Shown piece after piece: positions 27,726 to 41,219 of a stretch of DNA of 64,000 nt. This DNA is from Adiantum capillus-veneris (taxonomy: Eukaryota > Streptophyta > Polypodiopsida > Polypodiales > Pteridaceae). Location of the stretch: the NCBI GenBank assembly GCA_014529385.2, contig CM043960.1:30691396-30755395 (forward strand). Reading direction: 5' to 3'. A program made the translations under genes and the position numbers. Under the pieces are notes generated by a model, which was not told the origin of the DNA, ran no database searches, and saw only the letters and a program-made list of their open reading frames with translations. The stretch's first letter is position 1. Every line of letters starts with the position of its first letter.

Positions 27726-27917
27726 GTGTTCAAACAATTACATGTCCAGCTCACATATGCATATCAAGATGCAAATGGTAATGAATATCAGCAAGATCAT
27801 GACCTTGTACAAACCCCTATGGATGGTAAGACTGAAGTCAAAGACTATCTGAAGATGATGCAAAGCGTCAAGCTGCCAGAACAGGTGAAAAAAGATTCAA
27901 AGTCAATGGGGAGCTAA
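27726..27917 (+). CDS. Short element C ORF fragment
   Basis: 63 codons with TYAYQDANGNEYQQDHDL, another copy of the Tyr-Asp-Gly-Tyr motif. Probably a surviving piece of the same decayed polyprotein as 26130-27395; too short to assign a function alone. Confidence 0.35.
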   Translation: MFKQLHVQLTYAYQDANGNEYQQDHDLVQTPMDGKTEVKDYLKMMQSVKLPEQVKKDSKSMGS

Positions 27918-28071
27918 AGTCCAGAAAGCTACACAAAGGTCACCACCAAAATCTCATCCGAAGAGACAGATTTTGCCAAAAAGTACAAACGATCTTCTAA
28001 GATCAAAGGTTACCCAAATGCAGAAGGACAATGCTCAACAATTGTAAGCAAAAAGTGCAATATTACAGCCA

Positions 28072-28620
28072 ATGGAGCCAACACCGATTGAAGCAGGTGG
28101 TCAAAGCAGAGAAAATGCAGATAAAGCTCAAACAAAGGACACAACCACTCTTGAGATGATCAAGTGCAACATTGTTGGTGAAAACGAAGAAAAACTGTCA
28201 AGCGAAGTAAAGCTAGATTTTCAATTAGACAAGAACCTCATGTCTTTTCGCACTTGGAAAAGATGTGGCGAGCCACAGCTAGAAGATGTTGCTGAAGTTG
28301 TGAGCATATCAGGAAACAAACCAGCAGAATGTTGGGGAATCATATCCACCACCATTGAAGTAAGTTCACAGATCATCATAGCTCAATTCCATGTGATCAC
28401 AACAAAAGATATGCCAGACAACATCATAATGGGAATGCCAATGGCCCAAAAGATGTTAGAGATACAGAATTCAAACATGACGAAGTCGTCACAGACATCA
28501 AAGAATGAAGACCAAGACTGGTCACTCGTGGACAACAGCACAAAGCCCTCAAGCACAATTCAAATGGATGAAGAGGATTCATCTCCATCAATCAGAATTG
28601 CAGAAGAGCTTAAATCATGA
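28072..28620 (+). CDS. Retropepsin-like domain 1 of element C
   Basis: 182 codons. The C-terminal half has the pattern of an aspartic protease fold late strand: QIIIAQFHVITTKDMPDNII followed by MGMPMAQKMLEIQ, comparable to the ILG-x-x-W region of retropepsins. No DTG/DSG active site is visible; the expected region reads AEVVSISGNKPAEC. Flanked by acidic, Ser-rich linkers. It resembles the next frame (28708-29174), suggesting a duplication. Probably a structural or dead protease domain. Confidence 0.45.
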   Translation: MEPTPIEAGGQSRENADKAQTKDTTTLEMIKCNIVGENEEKLSSEVKLDFQLDKNLMSFRTWKRCGEPQLEDVAEVVSISGNKPAECWGIISTTIEVSSQIIIAQFHVITTKDMPDNIIMGMPMAQKMLEIQNSNMTKSSQTSKNEDQDWSLVDNSTKPSSTIQMDEEDSSPSIRIAEELKS

Positions 28621-28707
28621 GTAGATGATGCCACCAAAGCCAGAAGTTAAGAAGAATGAGGTTGCAAAAGTCAGGAAGCAACAGGAAGTCCAAAGATCAA
28701 TCAGACA

Positions 28708-29174
28708 GTGCCAATTGAATCAGCAGATGAAAGTAAAATTGGAAAACAAAGTCTCAAGCCACCCTCCATGGAGACACAACTAGATCAATATGAGACCATG
28801 ACAGCAGGACAAAGATCTTCAATAGAACCAACAACAAGAATAGCTATAGTCCTCAGCAGTACAAAAGGAGCAAGTGTGAGATGCAATTCTCTAGTGGATA
28901 AAGAAGCAAAGTGCAATATGGTTGCAGACAACATCCAGAGCATTCTAGAGATTACTCAAGGCAAGCCAGATAATAGAGAAATCATGGTTAAGGCTACAAG
29001 TCAAGAAGAAATGGTTGCTAACCTTAGCATCCAAAATCATGGAGAGCTGGTAAATTTTCAAGTGAAGGCTTCAAAAGACATGCATGCGGATGTCATCCTT
29101 GGACATCAATGGTTAGAACAACACAAGGCCTACAAAGAAGATACAATGTTGATACTCTCTTTTCCAAGAGATAG
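28708..29174 (+). pseudogene. Retropepsin-like domain 2 of element C, cut by the CACTA insertion
   Basis: SLVDKEAKCNMVADNIQ aligns with the usual LVDSGAECNMV, with the active-site Ser-Gly changed to Lys-Glu. MHADVILGHQWLEQHKAYKE is the typical late protease motif. The frame runs into FPRDS at 29174, where the CACTA element sits. On the far side of the TAG duplication (34029) the frame continues in phase (QQHLHVPLMLD), so the insertion interrupted an open frame. Confidence 0.65.
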
Positions 29175-29340
29175 CACTACAACAAAATAAGGTGTCATCG
29201 ATGCAGATATTGACGCGACGCGTTGCTGTGAAACCAGTCGCTATTTGCGACACAGGTATAGACGCGTATAGAGACGCAGACTGCCACGCATATAGCGACG
29301 CAGATTGCCACGTCCATAGTGACGACCATAACAGAAAAAA
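29175..29340. repeat. Left terminal and subterminal repeats of the CACTA element
   Basis: The terminal CACTACAACA is followed by repeated GACGCGTATAGAGACGC, CCACGCATATAGCGACGC and related 12-17-bp motifs. The right end (33860-34028) has the same motif family (GACGTGTATAGCGACGCG). In characterised En/Spm elements such motifs bind the accessory protein; that role here is inferred. Confidence 0.85.
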
Positions 29341-30201
29341 AATTTCTTGGGCAGAGGGCAGGTAGCCTGGCTTGTGCCCAGTTAAAAGATGGACACAGCC
29401 ACAGCTAGACTTCCTGCCCTCTGCCCAAGAAAGCGAGCAACACCAAAATATCAACCATGCTCCCGCGCATAGAAGTTTCGGCAAAGTTCCCTTTGTTTTT
29501 ACATAAACTTTTCAAAAAAAACCATATCATGTATATGCCTCCTACATGCTATCCATGTAGGATCTCTCACATGAGATTTAAGGCCAATGAAAGACAACCA
29601 TACCAACTGAAAAGCATAACCATAACTTAAAACCATAACCGGCTATAACCATTTTGATCAAAACCATAATGCAGATAACCATAACCATAAACAAAATTAA
29701 CAATAACCATAAGCATAACCAGAAAGAGAAATAATAATTGTCTATACAATGACAATGACAATAATCATAACCATAAGGGAAACAATAATTGTCTGAACAT
29801 AACTGTTTGTATAAAAAAGAGACACAGAAGCATGTCTGTGTCTCACAAAGCATATATATGAAATCTGGTCCACTAATGACTAGGCTTCGCAACCTGCACA
29901 TAGAAAAACTCACAAAATTAGTATTGATATTACTACACATATACTGACTTAATTAAATCAACTTACACATATTAACGTCTCACCTCAAGCGATCAGCGAG
30001 ACTGTAAGGCCTCCGAGTCTACAGGCTCTCCTGAAGCTTCAAGATCATTCAGTACTTCATAGATACCTTTGCCATATCCACCTGACTCCTCCTCGCGTGT
30101 CAGAGCTCAATGCATCGCAAGATTCTGCGTTTATACAAAAATCAAAGTAATAAGAATACATGATTCATTGCGTTTTAAAAAACGCCATAGTTAAGATTGG
30201 A

Positions 30202-31128
30202 TTAGAAACTCACAAACTCATAGCGAAAGGTGTCGAAGCCTCCGCTGCCAAGATGAGACGTCCCCCTAGTCATCTGTCGTACCTGCACGGCCTCACACTG
30301 CTCTCTGAACCATGTGGCCGCTGTCCGCTCATCCTCCCTGATCTGCAGCCACGTCTCATGTGGGATGCCCGAAGGCTTCGGCGAGCCGGTCCTGAAAGCC
30401 TTCCGAGCTGCATCTCGTGGATGTTTCAAGGTGTCCCGTGCAACACCCTTGATCCACCGCACCAGAACAACGGAAGAACCCGGAGCAGGCTGGTACTCTC
30501 TTAGGATGGTCTCCACTATGTAAGTGACTTTTTCTTTTTCTTGCTAATCCCAAGACGTCAGAATGCTGGTCGAAAACTGCAGCTCCACGAGCTGGCGAAT
30601 CCGCTGCCGCATCTCAGTCCCGACTCTATCCATGTCAACAGAACCATCTCCCCGTACAGTATAGAGCTTGGAGGCACTAGGATCGTGTGCCCCCCAAGGT
30701 GTCTGAGGTGTGCCAAGAGGTGTGTCGAGAGGTGTGTCTGGGTAGGACGGGGGTCGTGAGCGAGGAGGGGTCGAAGCATCTGTGGACCCTCCTCCACACC
30801 AACCACCACCTCCACCTGACGATCGCCGAGATCGATGAGTGCGCCTGTGCTGCGGAGATGAGGACGTACCCGCCTCTGCTCCACCCCTAGGTGTCGAAGA
30901 GGCCGTGATGGGAGAAGAAGGCGTCGTACCCATAGGCATCCTGAACCCCGTAGGCATCCCCCCTCTAGGCGTCGGACCCTCGGGTGTGAAGCCCGGAGGC
31001 GTAGTACCCGTGCCTCTGGCTACCTAGTACTGAGAAGCCTCTGCCATCTGAGCAGGCGTCATCCGTGTAACGAAGACCATGAATGAATCTGCACTCATGG
31101 AAGCGGGATCTGGAATCTCGTTTGCCAT
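30202..31128 (-). pseudogene. CACTA accessory ORF (TNPA/Ptta-like)
   Basis: Starts MANEIPDPASMSADS at 31128. An in-frame TAG near 31024 is followed by a Pro/Thr/Gly/Ser-rich low-complexity region (GTPQTPWGAHDP) and then, in a second block (30516-30202), a helical domain with GVARDTLKHPRDAARKAF and PHETWLQIREDERTAATWF. The latter pattern matches the C-terminal domain of plant Ptta/En/Spm accessory proteins as I remember them. A probable small intron or stop separates the blocks near 30540. Expected to bind the subterminal repeats and assist excision. Confidence 0.6.
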
Positions 31129-31235
31129 ACTAAAGTCCTGCACAAAGAAAGTAAAATAAAGAGTCAAAACACAGTTGTTAAAATTAACTTTAAGATTAAC
31201 TTTAAATCAAAGTCTTCACACAAACACTTACAGAC

Positions 31236-32363
31236 CTAGGCCTCGACAAGTGAGGCATCATCGATAAGATCTTGCACCGTATCATCGTCTATCTCTAATT
31301 GCAAACATAACTCTACCCCAACTCGTTCTGGTAGATTGTCTTCATCCATTGCATCTTCATCTACAAGTGTCAATTCTGGCTCGTCTGCGTCATCGCTCGT
31401 ATATCTGTCATCTTCCTCTGCCATACCTTTGTCCATCTCATCTAATGTCACAGTAGTATGGACGTCGTCTGACTGACTTTCCTCCAGGAGATCTTGCCTT
31501 TCAAATACTTGTTTATTTCTTGGAGCAACCTGAACCACAAACCACCATTGTCGCTCTTGAGGGTCCGGTACAAAGACCACTTGCTCGCAATGTTCGGGGA
31601 GAGCAAATGTGTCGCTCGCATCTGTCCAAATCTTTGTAGAATCTATTTGCACAAGTTTGTTTCCATCTCTGTGTACCATTGCATTGCGGCCAGAAGTAAT
31701 CACCTTGAACCATTTCACATCCAACCAAAACATCTCAAACCGCCTGAAACTTACTTTCAGGATATCTGACACCAGACCACAGTAATCCAGGTTGCTAGTG
31801 CTCTCATTCGTGTCTCTAGCACTGGCCCTGCTCTTTTTCATGAAACTAACCATTACCCCACTGTCAAACGTGTTTCTTCTGCTGTCAATTTGTTGTGTTC
31901 TGAAATGCTTTCCATGCGACCACAGTGCCATGTATGTATGATACTTCCAGTCACATCCAATAGCCAGCTCTTCCTCTTCTAGAGATATGGGTTCTCCACT
32001 CTGTCAAGCTGCTCTCACTGTCTTGTCCAACCATGCCATTGTAGGGAATTCAAGTAGAGGAGCGAGATAGTCTAGCAAGGGTAAGCCTCTAGTCGTTCGA
32101 CTTCGCCTGAAATCCTGTCGCTCTAGATTGCGTCTCTCTTTCTCTTCTTCGTACCTTTCAAGCCGCTCTAGAAAGAACATCCAACGGCTGTGCACTGTAC
32201 CTGCCACTGCAACCTCATCTACTACATGGACGAGCAAGTGCATTTGGATAGTTAGGCAGCTCGTGGGTAGATACTTCTCAATCATGCAAACTGCCTCAAT
32301 GGAGTTAGCCCTTGCGACTGCAATAGATTCCTCCCGTATCTCCTTGGAAGAGATCCACCGCAC
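31236..32363 (-). pseudogene. CACTA transposase C-terminal modules (DUF4218- and DUF4216-like)
   Basis: 32363-32004 contains MIEKYLPTSCLTIQMHLLVH, VAGTVHSRWMFFLERLERY, the signature of the DUF4218 module that follows tnp2 in plant CACTA proteins. 31931-31236 contains LDYCGLVSDILKVSFRRFEM and FWLDVKWF, matching DUF4216, followed by an acidic tail (DEDAMDEDNLPERV). Both are in the order seen in intact plant transposases. A stop and a frame change lie between them. Confidence 0.8.
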
Positions 32364-32384
32364 TAGCTCTGAAATCTTGTATAT

Positions 32385-33790
32385 TCAGGTCCGCACTTCC
32401 TCCGTTAAACACCCCTTGATCGCAATTGAAAGAATGAATTGCAAGAACTTATGCCAGTCGTGCGATTTCAACCCTGACAGTTGATCGTCACGGGTGAATG
32501 CTGTCTTGAGATATCGCATATATCCTGTTGGCGTCCCGAACTCTGAAATCACCCTTTTCACTTGTCGCTCTTTGTTTTTTAGCAATACCCATGGCGCTCT
32601 TGGAAGTTTTGTCTGACCAGCTGCATTGGTGAAAGGCCATAGCTCTGGCATCTTTCCAACCGACTGCAAATCATCTCGTGAAGCTCGATTTTCTTTCATT
32701 CCCATGATTGTCTTCCAGAGGAGCTCTCCCACATTCTTGAATATATGCATTGGATCCAGCAAATGGTTAATTAGTAGATCACCCCAGTACAGCAACGTAT
32801 GGAGAATGGACAAACGTTTCATTCCTGGAACAGGTTGCCCCTCATGTTGCTCCCATCGGCGACACCACTCTTGTACATGCATAGGACGACATTCGACGCG
32901 ACCAAGTTGGCCTTCGCGCAAGTGATGGCCATCTGGAAGATAACGGTGGTGGCCTTGATAAATTGTCTTTCGAAGAGAGGTAGAATAGCGCACATCCAAA
33001 GACTGCCCGCAAATTGGACATGCATTGTATTCCGAAGTTGTTAGTCCTGCATATATCAAAGCATGAATCAGGCCAAGGAAAAGGGCTTGCGAATAGCGAG
33101 AATTTTGTAAATCAATAACCATTACTAGAAGCTTCTCCGTATCCTGGCCAATCATGCATAGTCCACATAAGAAGTCCATGGATCCTTGCATGCTATTGTC
33201 CTACTGGTTCAACCGCATCTGCTATGTCGATCCCATGCCATAACTCCTGGAGCTCGTCAACTAGTGGAGCTAGATAAACATCCATGTTTTTTGCCTTGAA
33301 CTTACCAGGTACAATCAAGCTTAAAATCAAATGACCCTTCTTGATAGCAGGCCACGGCGGGAGGTTGTAATTGATAAGGCACACAAGCCAAGTGCTCCAT
33401 GACGAGCTTCTCAAGACAAATGGATTGACTCCATCCATTGACATGCCCAAACGCAAATTGCGTGGTTCACTCTTAAAATGTGGCCAGGTATCTTCAATGT
33501 GCCTCCAAGCGTTCGAATCAGCGGGCACCCTAAATGTTGCGTCAGTGGATCTATTCGTAGAATGCCACCGCATCAACTTTGCAATGGAACCACAACGAAA
33601 CATGTTTTTTATCCTAGGAATAATAGGGAAATGCCGCAACACTTTAGATGGAACTGTCTCGCCAACTGCATCTTGTTTGTAGCGCATTGCTCCGGACTTA
33701 GGACACGACAAACAATCTGCGAATTCATTGCGAAAAAGAAGAGAGGGGTTGGGGAGGGTGGAGATGGACATAATACCTGCGCAGCAGGTT
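32385..33790 (-). pseudogene. CACTA transposase, tnp2 domain
   Basis: The first block (33790-33193) has FADCLSCPKSGAMRYKQDA (zinc-binding start), VLRHFPIIPRIKNMFRC, NLRLGMSMDGVNPFVLRSS with the presumed catalytic Asp, and PPWPAIKKGHLILSLIVPGK. It then reads GLLMWTMHDWPGYGE with a second conserved Asp. A probable intron (GTAATGG to TATGCAG) precedes GLTTSEYNACPICGQSLDVR and YQGHHRYLPDGHHLR, HLLDPMHIFKNVGELLWKT, and SGLKSHDWHKFLQFIL. All are hallmarks of transposase family tnp2. The usual N-terminal part is missing and the domain is cut by a stop near 33193 that the intron may explain. Confidence 0.9.
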
Positions 33791-34028
33791 TCGGCCAAGA
33801 CTCGAGCAGGCGAAAATGGCCCCTGCGCGCGGGTTTCGCTTTTTCCCCCCAAATTTTTTTGCGTCGCTATACGTGTGGCAAATAAAAGCCTTTCCAAGCG
33901 TATATCGACGCACACTGCGACGTGTATAGCGACGCGTATAGCGACACCCGCTAATGTCGTCGATATACGCGTGGAAAAGCATGGCCGTCGATATATACAC
34001 GTCGATATCTTCATTTAGTGTTGTAGTG

Positions 34029-34950
34029 TAGCCAACAACATTTACATGTACCGTTAATGCTAGATTCAAATTTGCAGAATTCACAAGAATCAAAGACAAA
34101 TCTTGCAGACAAAGTAAAGCTACAATGGAACTTCCACCGATTAACACAAAAGGTGTGACAGCATATGCCTCTACATCAAAGAACCCTCATGGATCAACTT
34201 CTTCAAGCACATTAGGCTTTCAAAACTTAAAGTCAATTGCTGACCCAGCTAAAACCTCTAAGGAGACACCCAGAAAAACAAAGATCTATCAACCAAAGTA
34301 ATCAAGAAAGCAAAAGAAAGTCAAGTGAGTGTTTTTTCCGAGAAATTAAGTTAAAGTCAATGATCCGGTTTGGATTAATGATGGGAAATCAACACAGAAA
34401 TACAAACACATGGGATGGATAGCATCACAATGGAACTTAAAAGAACATGAGTACTATGGAGGTAACAGACAGATATGAGTACCAAAACCACAGATTAGGG
34501 CATCTGAAGTAACGTCAAGTCCCTCCCAAGAAAGAAGGCCTACAAGGTATGAACCTCGACAGTATCCTAGATACCTAAGAAGCAAATATGCAGCAGAACA
34601 ACATTGAAAGATGCTAAAGTCTACCATAACTCTCAAAAGAATACAGAAAAAAGACGGATCTCAAAGAATGTTCCTCTTGGACAAGGATTCTACAAAGGAT
34701 ATGCAAAGATTTGGCTACCAGTCAACCACAAGCCAACTGCAACTACACCAGACCTGCATGAGTATCTCAAGAGCTCAACAAGACCTACAACTCAACAAAG
34801 TCAATAAAGGAGAAACAAAGGTCATCAAGAGATTTGGATTCCTAAGTCTTCCAATAAACCGAGTCAAAAGCCAGATGCCGACAGCCAACAGAGGCCGACA
34901 ACAACATCAAAGACTCCTATCAATAGGACCAATTGGAGAATCAAACAGAT
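34029..34950 (+). pseudogene. Element C polyprotein remainder downstream of the CACTA element
   Basis: Continues the 28708 frame after the TAG duplication, then breaks into short frames (34237-34422, 34604-34952). Visible pieces include HMGWIASQWNLKEHEYYGG, SQERRPTRYEPRQYPRYL and MFLLDKDSTKDMQRFGYQ. Basic, Gln/Ser-rich, no recognised domain. Function unknown; possibly the C-terminal, RNA-binding part of the element's structural protein. Confidence 0.45.
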
Positions 34951-36127
34951 AATGGATTCTTCACAGTCACAGAAGGACAACCCATCTAACGTGAATGCAG
35001 ATTCAAAAAAGATGATAAAATAGTTATGGCAAAATAAATCTTCAATGCCAACTTGGTCCTTCACTAATCCTCTTTTTTTTAGGATTCAAGCTTACTTTTA
35101 TCTGAAGAAATGTTTGTAGTAAGCACAAGAATATAAAAAGTCAAGTCGCCAAGGTACAAAAAACACTCTTTGGCATAGTCAGAGTTGCGGGCTGCTGAGC
35201 CATAAAATGAGCAAAGCATTAGTCCCAAAGCTTCAGGTCATATTGAACTTTGTGCTAAGAGTCGTAGTTATTAGGTTTACACTCAAGCTAGAAAAGTGAG
35301 CATATCTAAGTCATGTTGCTCATGCTAGATGAGATGAGCATAAGAGTCAAAGTCTGTTAACATACAAATGGTGGAGTGTCGTAGAGTCCAACACTCACGC
35401 ATAGTGCACAGTAGAATGAGAGCACATATCATCATCAACAAAAACCATTCTTAAAGGGGTGCTAGCTTGCAAAGCCATGTCATATGATTTTATAGTTACA
35501 AAATCTTTCTAAAGAACCCCTCAAAATCTTTCTTGCACAGCATATTGTTTCCCATGCATTTTTGTGTATGCATAAATAGGATGTCCCACCATTGGACATA
35601 TGCATTAGACACTCTTTTTTTCTTCCACCTATGCACCCTGAGTGGAATACAACAGGCAAACCAATGTTCCATCATGCTACCCTCTCATATTTGCTGCCAT
35701 TTTAATTCCATATCTATCAGTAATAAATAATCCCTTAAGTAATTTATTAATATTTCCCATGCTAATAAGTAATCCAATAATGCGTGTATCCCAAAGGCAC
35801 TTTTTTCCCATTGGGTTTTTTCCCTTTGGTCATCCAAGTATTAGACCCTAATTTAGAAACTCATCATTCTACTTCCCTTGTACATACTTTTCATAAATAA
35901 ACAACAGCCTCATCATTATGCTATTACAACGGACAAATGCAACATCATCTCTCACATCATACATATTTGGACCAATGAAGATGCTACAACAAATTGAACC
36001 TCATCAATCAATTCAATGAAAAATGAAGACGATCAGTCCATCAACAACCAATCAAAAACCTTCCACAACCTCCACGGACACTTTTCAACAGTGCCCGAGG
36101 ACGGATGCTAAAATCGGAAGGGGGGAA
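34951..36127 (+). other. Element C 3' untranslated region and polypurine tract
   Basis: No coding frame supported. It ends in the purine tract AAAATCGGAAGGGGGGAA at 36110-36127, directly joined to the 3' LTR. Confidence 0.7.
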
Positions 36128-37040
36128 TGTTAACTGAGTCAATGTCACTTAACAAGAGCTTCTAAAGACCGAAGAAGTACGGATGCACATCGAGGATGAG
36201 TACAAAGGAGCAATAAAGATTGGAGCTACACATTTTCCAAAATGGTCATGTATTGTAAATTCCCAATTTATTTCAAGCCATTGTAATATTTTTATGTGTT
36301 ACGGGCTCAATGGGAGTTCCAAGATGTAAGGAATACGTCAGTTAGTGTGCCTAGATAGCAGATTCAATAAGTGGTGGAGCCCTAAAGGCCATGGGGACCC
36401 GGACATTTCATATTTACCCTAGGTACATAATGCAGTGTGTAAAGAAAATTAGGGTTCTCAAGCTCATTTGTTGAGAGCACTCTTTGGTGAGAGCTCTTGA
36501 GGTGTGTGGCTATGGAGTCCTTGAGCTTCTCCTTGCTCATGTGACTTGGTTAACACAAACTCAATGCTTAATTCTCTTTCACTATGCCTCTCTCATGCTT
36601 CTTATGATTGTCTATGATGCTTAGATTAGCTAGATCGTAACTGATTAGCGGTTAATCCCTCTCTAATCTTGTGTGATTGCCCTCTTTTGCTTGTGTGTGC
36701 ACGTAGGTTTGATTGGAGTGTGGTGCTCGATAGATGTATGTGTGTGTCCTTGCGATTAGTGTGTTGCCAATGATAGGATTAGATTGTGTGCATCTTGCAA
36801 TCGTAGTGTGTTTGATTGGGTTGATTAGAGGTGAAGAGAACTGGATGTGGAGATTGCCCTTCATTGTGTCTTAGCTTCTCCATAGGCCGAGAAGCTCACC
36901 TCATAGAGTCAACCATTCGTGTTGCCATGATTAGCTCACTAATCATGTGAGTGTTTCCATGCCCTAGCCGGGTAGCTCATCCCTCAGGATTGATAACTTT
37001 GTTGGTCATTGCAGCTATTGCAATGATGGGACCCCCAACA
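36128..37040 (+). repeat. 3' LTR of element C
   Basis: 913 bp, alignable over its whole length with the 5' LTR once the latter's 348-bp duplication is removed. The outer edge is followed by TGCAA. Confidence 0.92.
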
Positions 37041-38312
37041 TGCAAGGCATAGAGGGATTCAATCTACCCTAAAAGATATAGAACATACTTTTGTTGGCCT
37101 TCCATGAAAGCAAACATACAAGAATATGTTTCAAAATGTGTAGTATGCCAAAAGACAAAATTTGATAGAGGGAAGCAACCTGGATTGCTTCAACCTTTGA
37201 CAATCCCTCATTCACCATGGGAGAGCTTATTCATGGATTTTATCTTTGGATTGCCCAAGCCTATCCATGGGAATACAGGAATATGGACGATATTAGATAG
37301 GTTTAGCAAACAAGCATATTTCATACCTATCAAAAAGACTATCAAGGCCCATCAAGTGGCAACCCTCTTTATATCACAAATCTTCAAGTACCATGGCTTA
37401 CCAATGTCTATAGTGTTGGATAGAGATCCTAGAATGACCAGTAACTTTTGGAAGGGTCTCTTTGAGAATTTAGGTACAAGGCTAAATTTCTCTTCGGCCT
37501 ATCACCCGCAAACGGATGGCCAAAGTGAAATAGGTTACCTAAATGTTTTTGATCTACTTAAATCTTATGTCACAGAAGTAGATCAAAAGTCCCAATGGGA
37601 GAAGTACTTACCTTTAGTGGAGTATGCTTACAATAACACTGTACATACTTCCACAAAAAAAGCACCCTTTGAGGTGATAGAGGGAAGATCAAAAAGTCCC
37701 GTGCTACTCGAGGTACATGGGAAGATCTTCGCTGCAGATGAATATAGCCGAGACCTACAAGAATCTTTCCAAAATATTAAGGATGCTATTTCCATCTCTT
37801 AGCAAAGGCAAAAGGCTGCTGATAAGCACAGAAGAGCTCTAGCCTTTAAACAAAATGAATGGATCTTGCTTAAGTTTCCCAAGGCTTGATTAAGGCACAC
37901 AACGAGCAAGAATCCTGCGGGACACCAAAAGTACTATGCTAAATTAGCAAAAAGATACTATGTCCCCTTTCAAATTCTTAGGAAAATCAATGAGATGGCC
38001 TATCAACTCAAGTTGCCCAGCCATTGGCTCATACACAATGCTTTCCACGTGAACCTACTAAATCCTTACAAAGGAGAGCCACCACAAGAAGAAACCATTG
38101 AAGACCCACCAGACATCGAGAACCAAGAAGAGGTACTACAACCCAAGTCCATTCTCCGACATAAAGACAAGGTATTGAGAGGCGGTAAGACTATCCAAGG
38201 ATATCTTATCAAGTTTCAAAATTATCCTTTTGAAGATGCTCGATGGATACAAGGCATACAATTAAAGGATAACCCAAACCTTGTCAATGCTTACAAGGAT
38301 TCCCTAGAGTAA
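37041..38312 (+). pseudogene. Element B integrase and chromodomain
   Basis: Resumes inside integrase: HRGIQSTLKDIEHTF then MKANIQEYVSKCVVCQKTK (37104) with the zinc-binding CxxC. Catalytic residues: Asp in LFMDFIFGLP, Asp in IVLDRDPRMTS, Glu in TDGQSEIGYL; the triad is complete. After a stop at 37802 and frame changes, 37995-38312 reads HNAFHVNLLNPYKGEP and GYLIKFQNYPFEDARWIQGI, a chromodomain-type C terminus that targets chromovirus integration to marked chromatin. Stops at 37801 and about 37888 make this copy non-functional. Confidence 0.92.
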
Positions 38313-38668
38313 GCAAATGTAAGTACGTATAAACGAACAAAGTTTCTGTCTTATAAGACTCTCTCTTTTCTTTATTGTGCACAATATTAATAAGTATGCA
38401 TGCTTAGGATCATGTTTGTGGAGACGACGTCTCCCAAACACCAAGTAGAGTTTTTCACTCTACTATGGAAGATTGATACGGACTAATGTGCAGACATGCT
38501 TGCGAACAGCTCAGGCTCTCAAGCACGAAATGGACTAGTCATCCATTCTTGAACGGTGTCGTAGGGTAAAAATAGGGATCCTCTACCCGCTAGCAAATGG
38601 ACTAATGACTAGGCTTTATCTGCTGTACCTCATAGTCGAGGACGACTATGATTTCAAGAGAGAGGAAT
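38313..38668 (+). other. Element B 3' untranslated region with polypurine tract
   Basis: Non-coding. Ends CAAGAGAGAGGAA at 38656-38668, joined to the LTR start TGTCAAAAAACC. The similar tract beside 3607 supports kinship of the two LTRs. Confidence 0.75.
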
Positions 38669-40284
<1,616 letters not shown>

Positions 40285-40378
40285 GTCTTTAACTGATATG
40301 TATCATCATCTTTTGCTAAGATGAATCCGTTGTAATGTTTGTTTTTGGTCCCATGTATCATATCTAACATTTGTGAAA

Positions 40379-40499
<121 letters not shown>

Positions 40500-40590
40500 C
40501 ACATATGCCTTTCAACGTTCTTTATGTCTCTTCAACGACTCTTGCTATAGCTGTTCTTTCAATCATGAGAACAACTGCGACTACAATACG

Positions 40591-41219
40591 CTACCTTGTC
40601 TTGTCAAAACTGTCACTAGCCATATACGCATCACCATGCCCACTTGCATTAATATATTGACGGCTAATCTCCTCAATGAGAAACATGTTGGTAACATCAC
40701 TGAACACTAGCTTGTCACCAGGTGCTGAGTTAATTATGACTGTATTGAACATATCCCATGACAATGACAATGAACATAACAAGAAGATGGACTTAAGACC
40801 TTTGGAAGTAAGCCGATAAAAAACATTGGTTGAACTCATTCAAATGAGACCTAACATTGCTACCTTCTTTCATGTTCATGCACATAAATTTCTTCATGAG
40901 AAAGACCATACTTGAGGCACTTTTACCATCCCATGCTACACATAAGGCATCCCATAAATATTTGGTATTGGTCTTATCCATTATTGTGAAGTAAATGGAT
41001 TCACCAAGGTACATGAAAATGGTCACCACCATAGGATGCTCATTCAAATCTTCCCACTGATCATCAATGTATGCATTCTCTTTTTCTCTCACACAATGGC
41101 ACTATCGAACCCTTATTGATCAACACATCGCGTATACACTGCTTTCAGATTGCAAAGTTTGTGCCATCAAACTTCTTAATGTAGTACTCATCCTTGTTTG
41201 AAGCACTACTAGCAACCAT
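40591..41219 (-). pseudogene. Ty1/copia gag remnant
   Basis: Starts MVASSASNKDEYYIKKFDG at 41219, followed by GTNFAI-stop, where a Trp codon is expected (TGG to TGA). After a shift, 41092-40793 reads LGESIYFTIMDKTNTKYLWD, SASSMVFLMKKFMCMNMKEG and SNVRSHLNEFNQ, diagnostic of the copia gag (UBN2-type) domain. A further shift gives SAPGDKLVFSDVTNMFLIEE and NASGHGDAYMASDSF (40839-40591). The knuckle and all of pol are absent, so only the first third of the element remains. At least three breaks. Confidence 0.88.

Larger units (their letters stand above)
29175..34028 (-). mobile_element. CACTA (En/Spm-type) DNA transposon, 4854 bp
   Basis: Both ends carry CACTACAACA in inverted orientation (29175-29184; 34019-34028), and the flanks are the 3-bp duplication TAG (29172-29174; 34029-34031). 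Subterminal zones are full of GACGCGTATAGCGAC-like motifs on both strands. Inside, on the minus strand, are a TNP2-type transposase and a second ORF in the position of the accessory TNPA-like gene. The transposase is broken and short at its N terminus, so this copy is probably not autonomous although its ends look intact. Confidence 0.95.

Noticed and set aside
29578..29940. 120-codon minus-strand frame rich in Tyr, Cys and Leu
   Set aside because: It comes from ATAACCATAACC-type repeats in the CACTA subterminal region; no domain or composition typical of a gene.
30160..31027. Plus-strand frames within the CACTA element
   Set aside because: They are antisense shadows of the GC-rich minus-strand accessory ORF.
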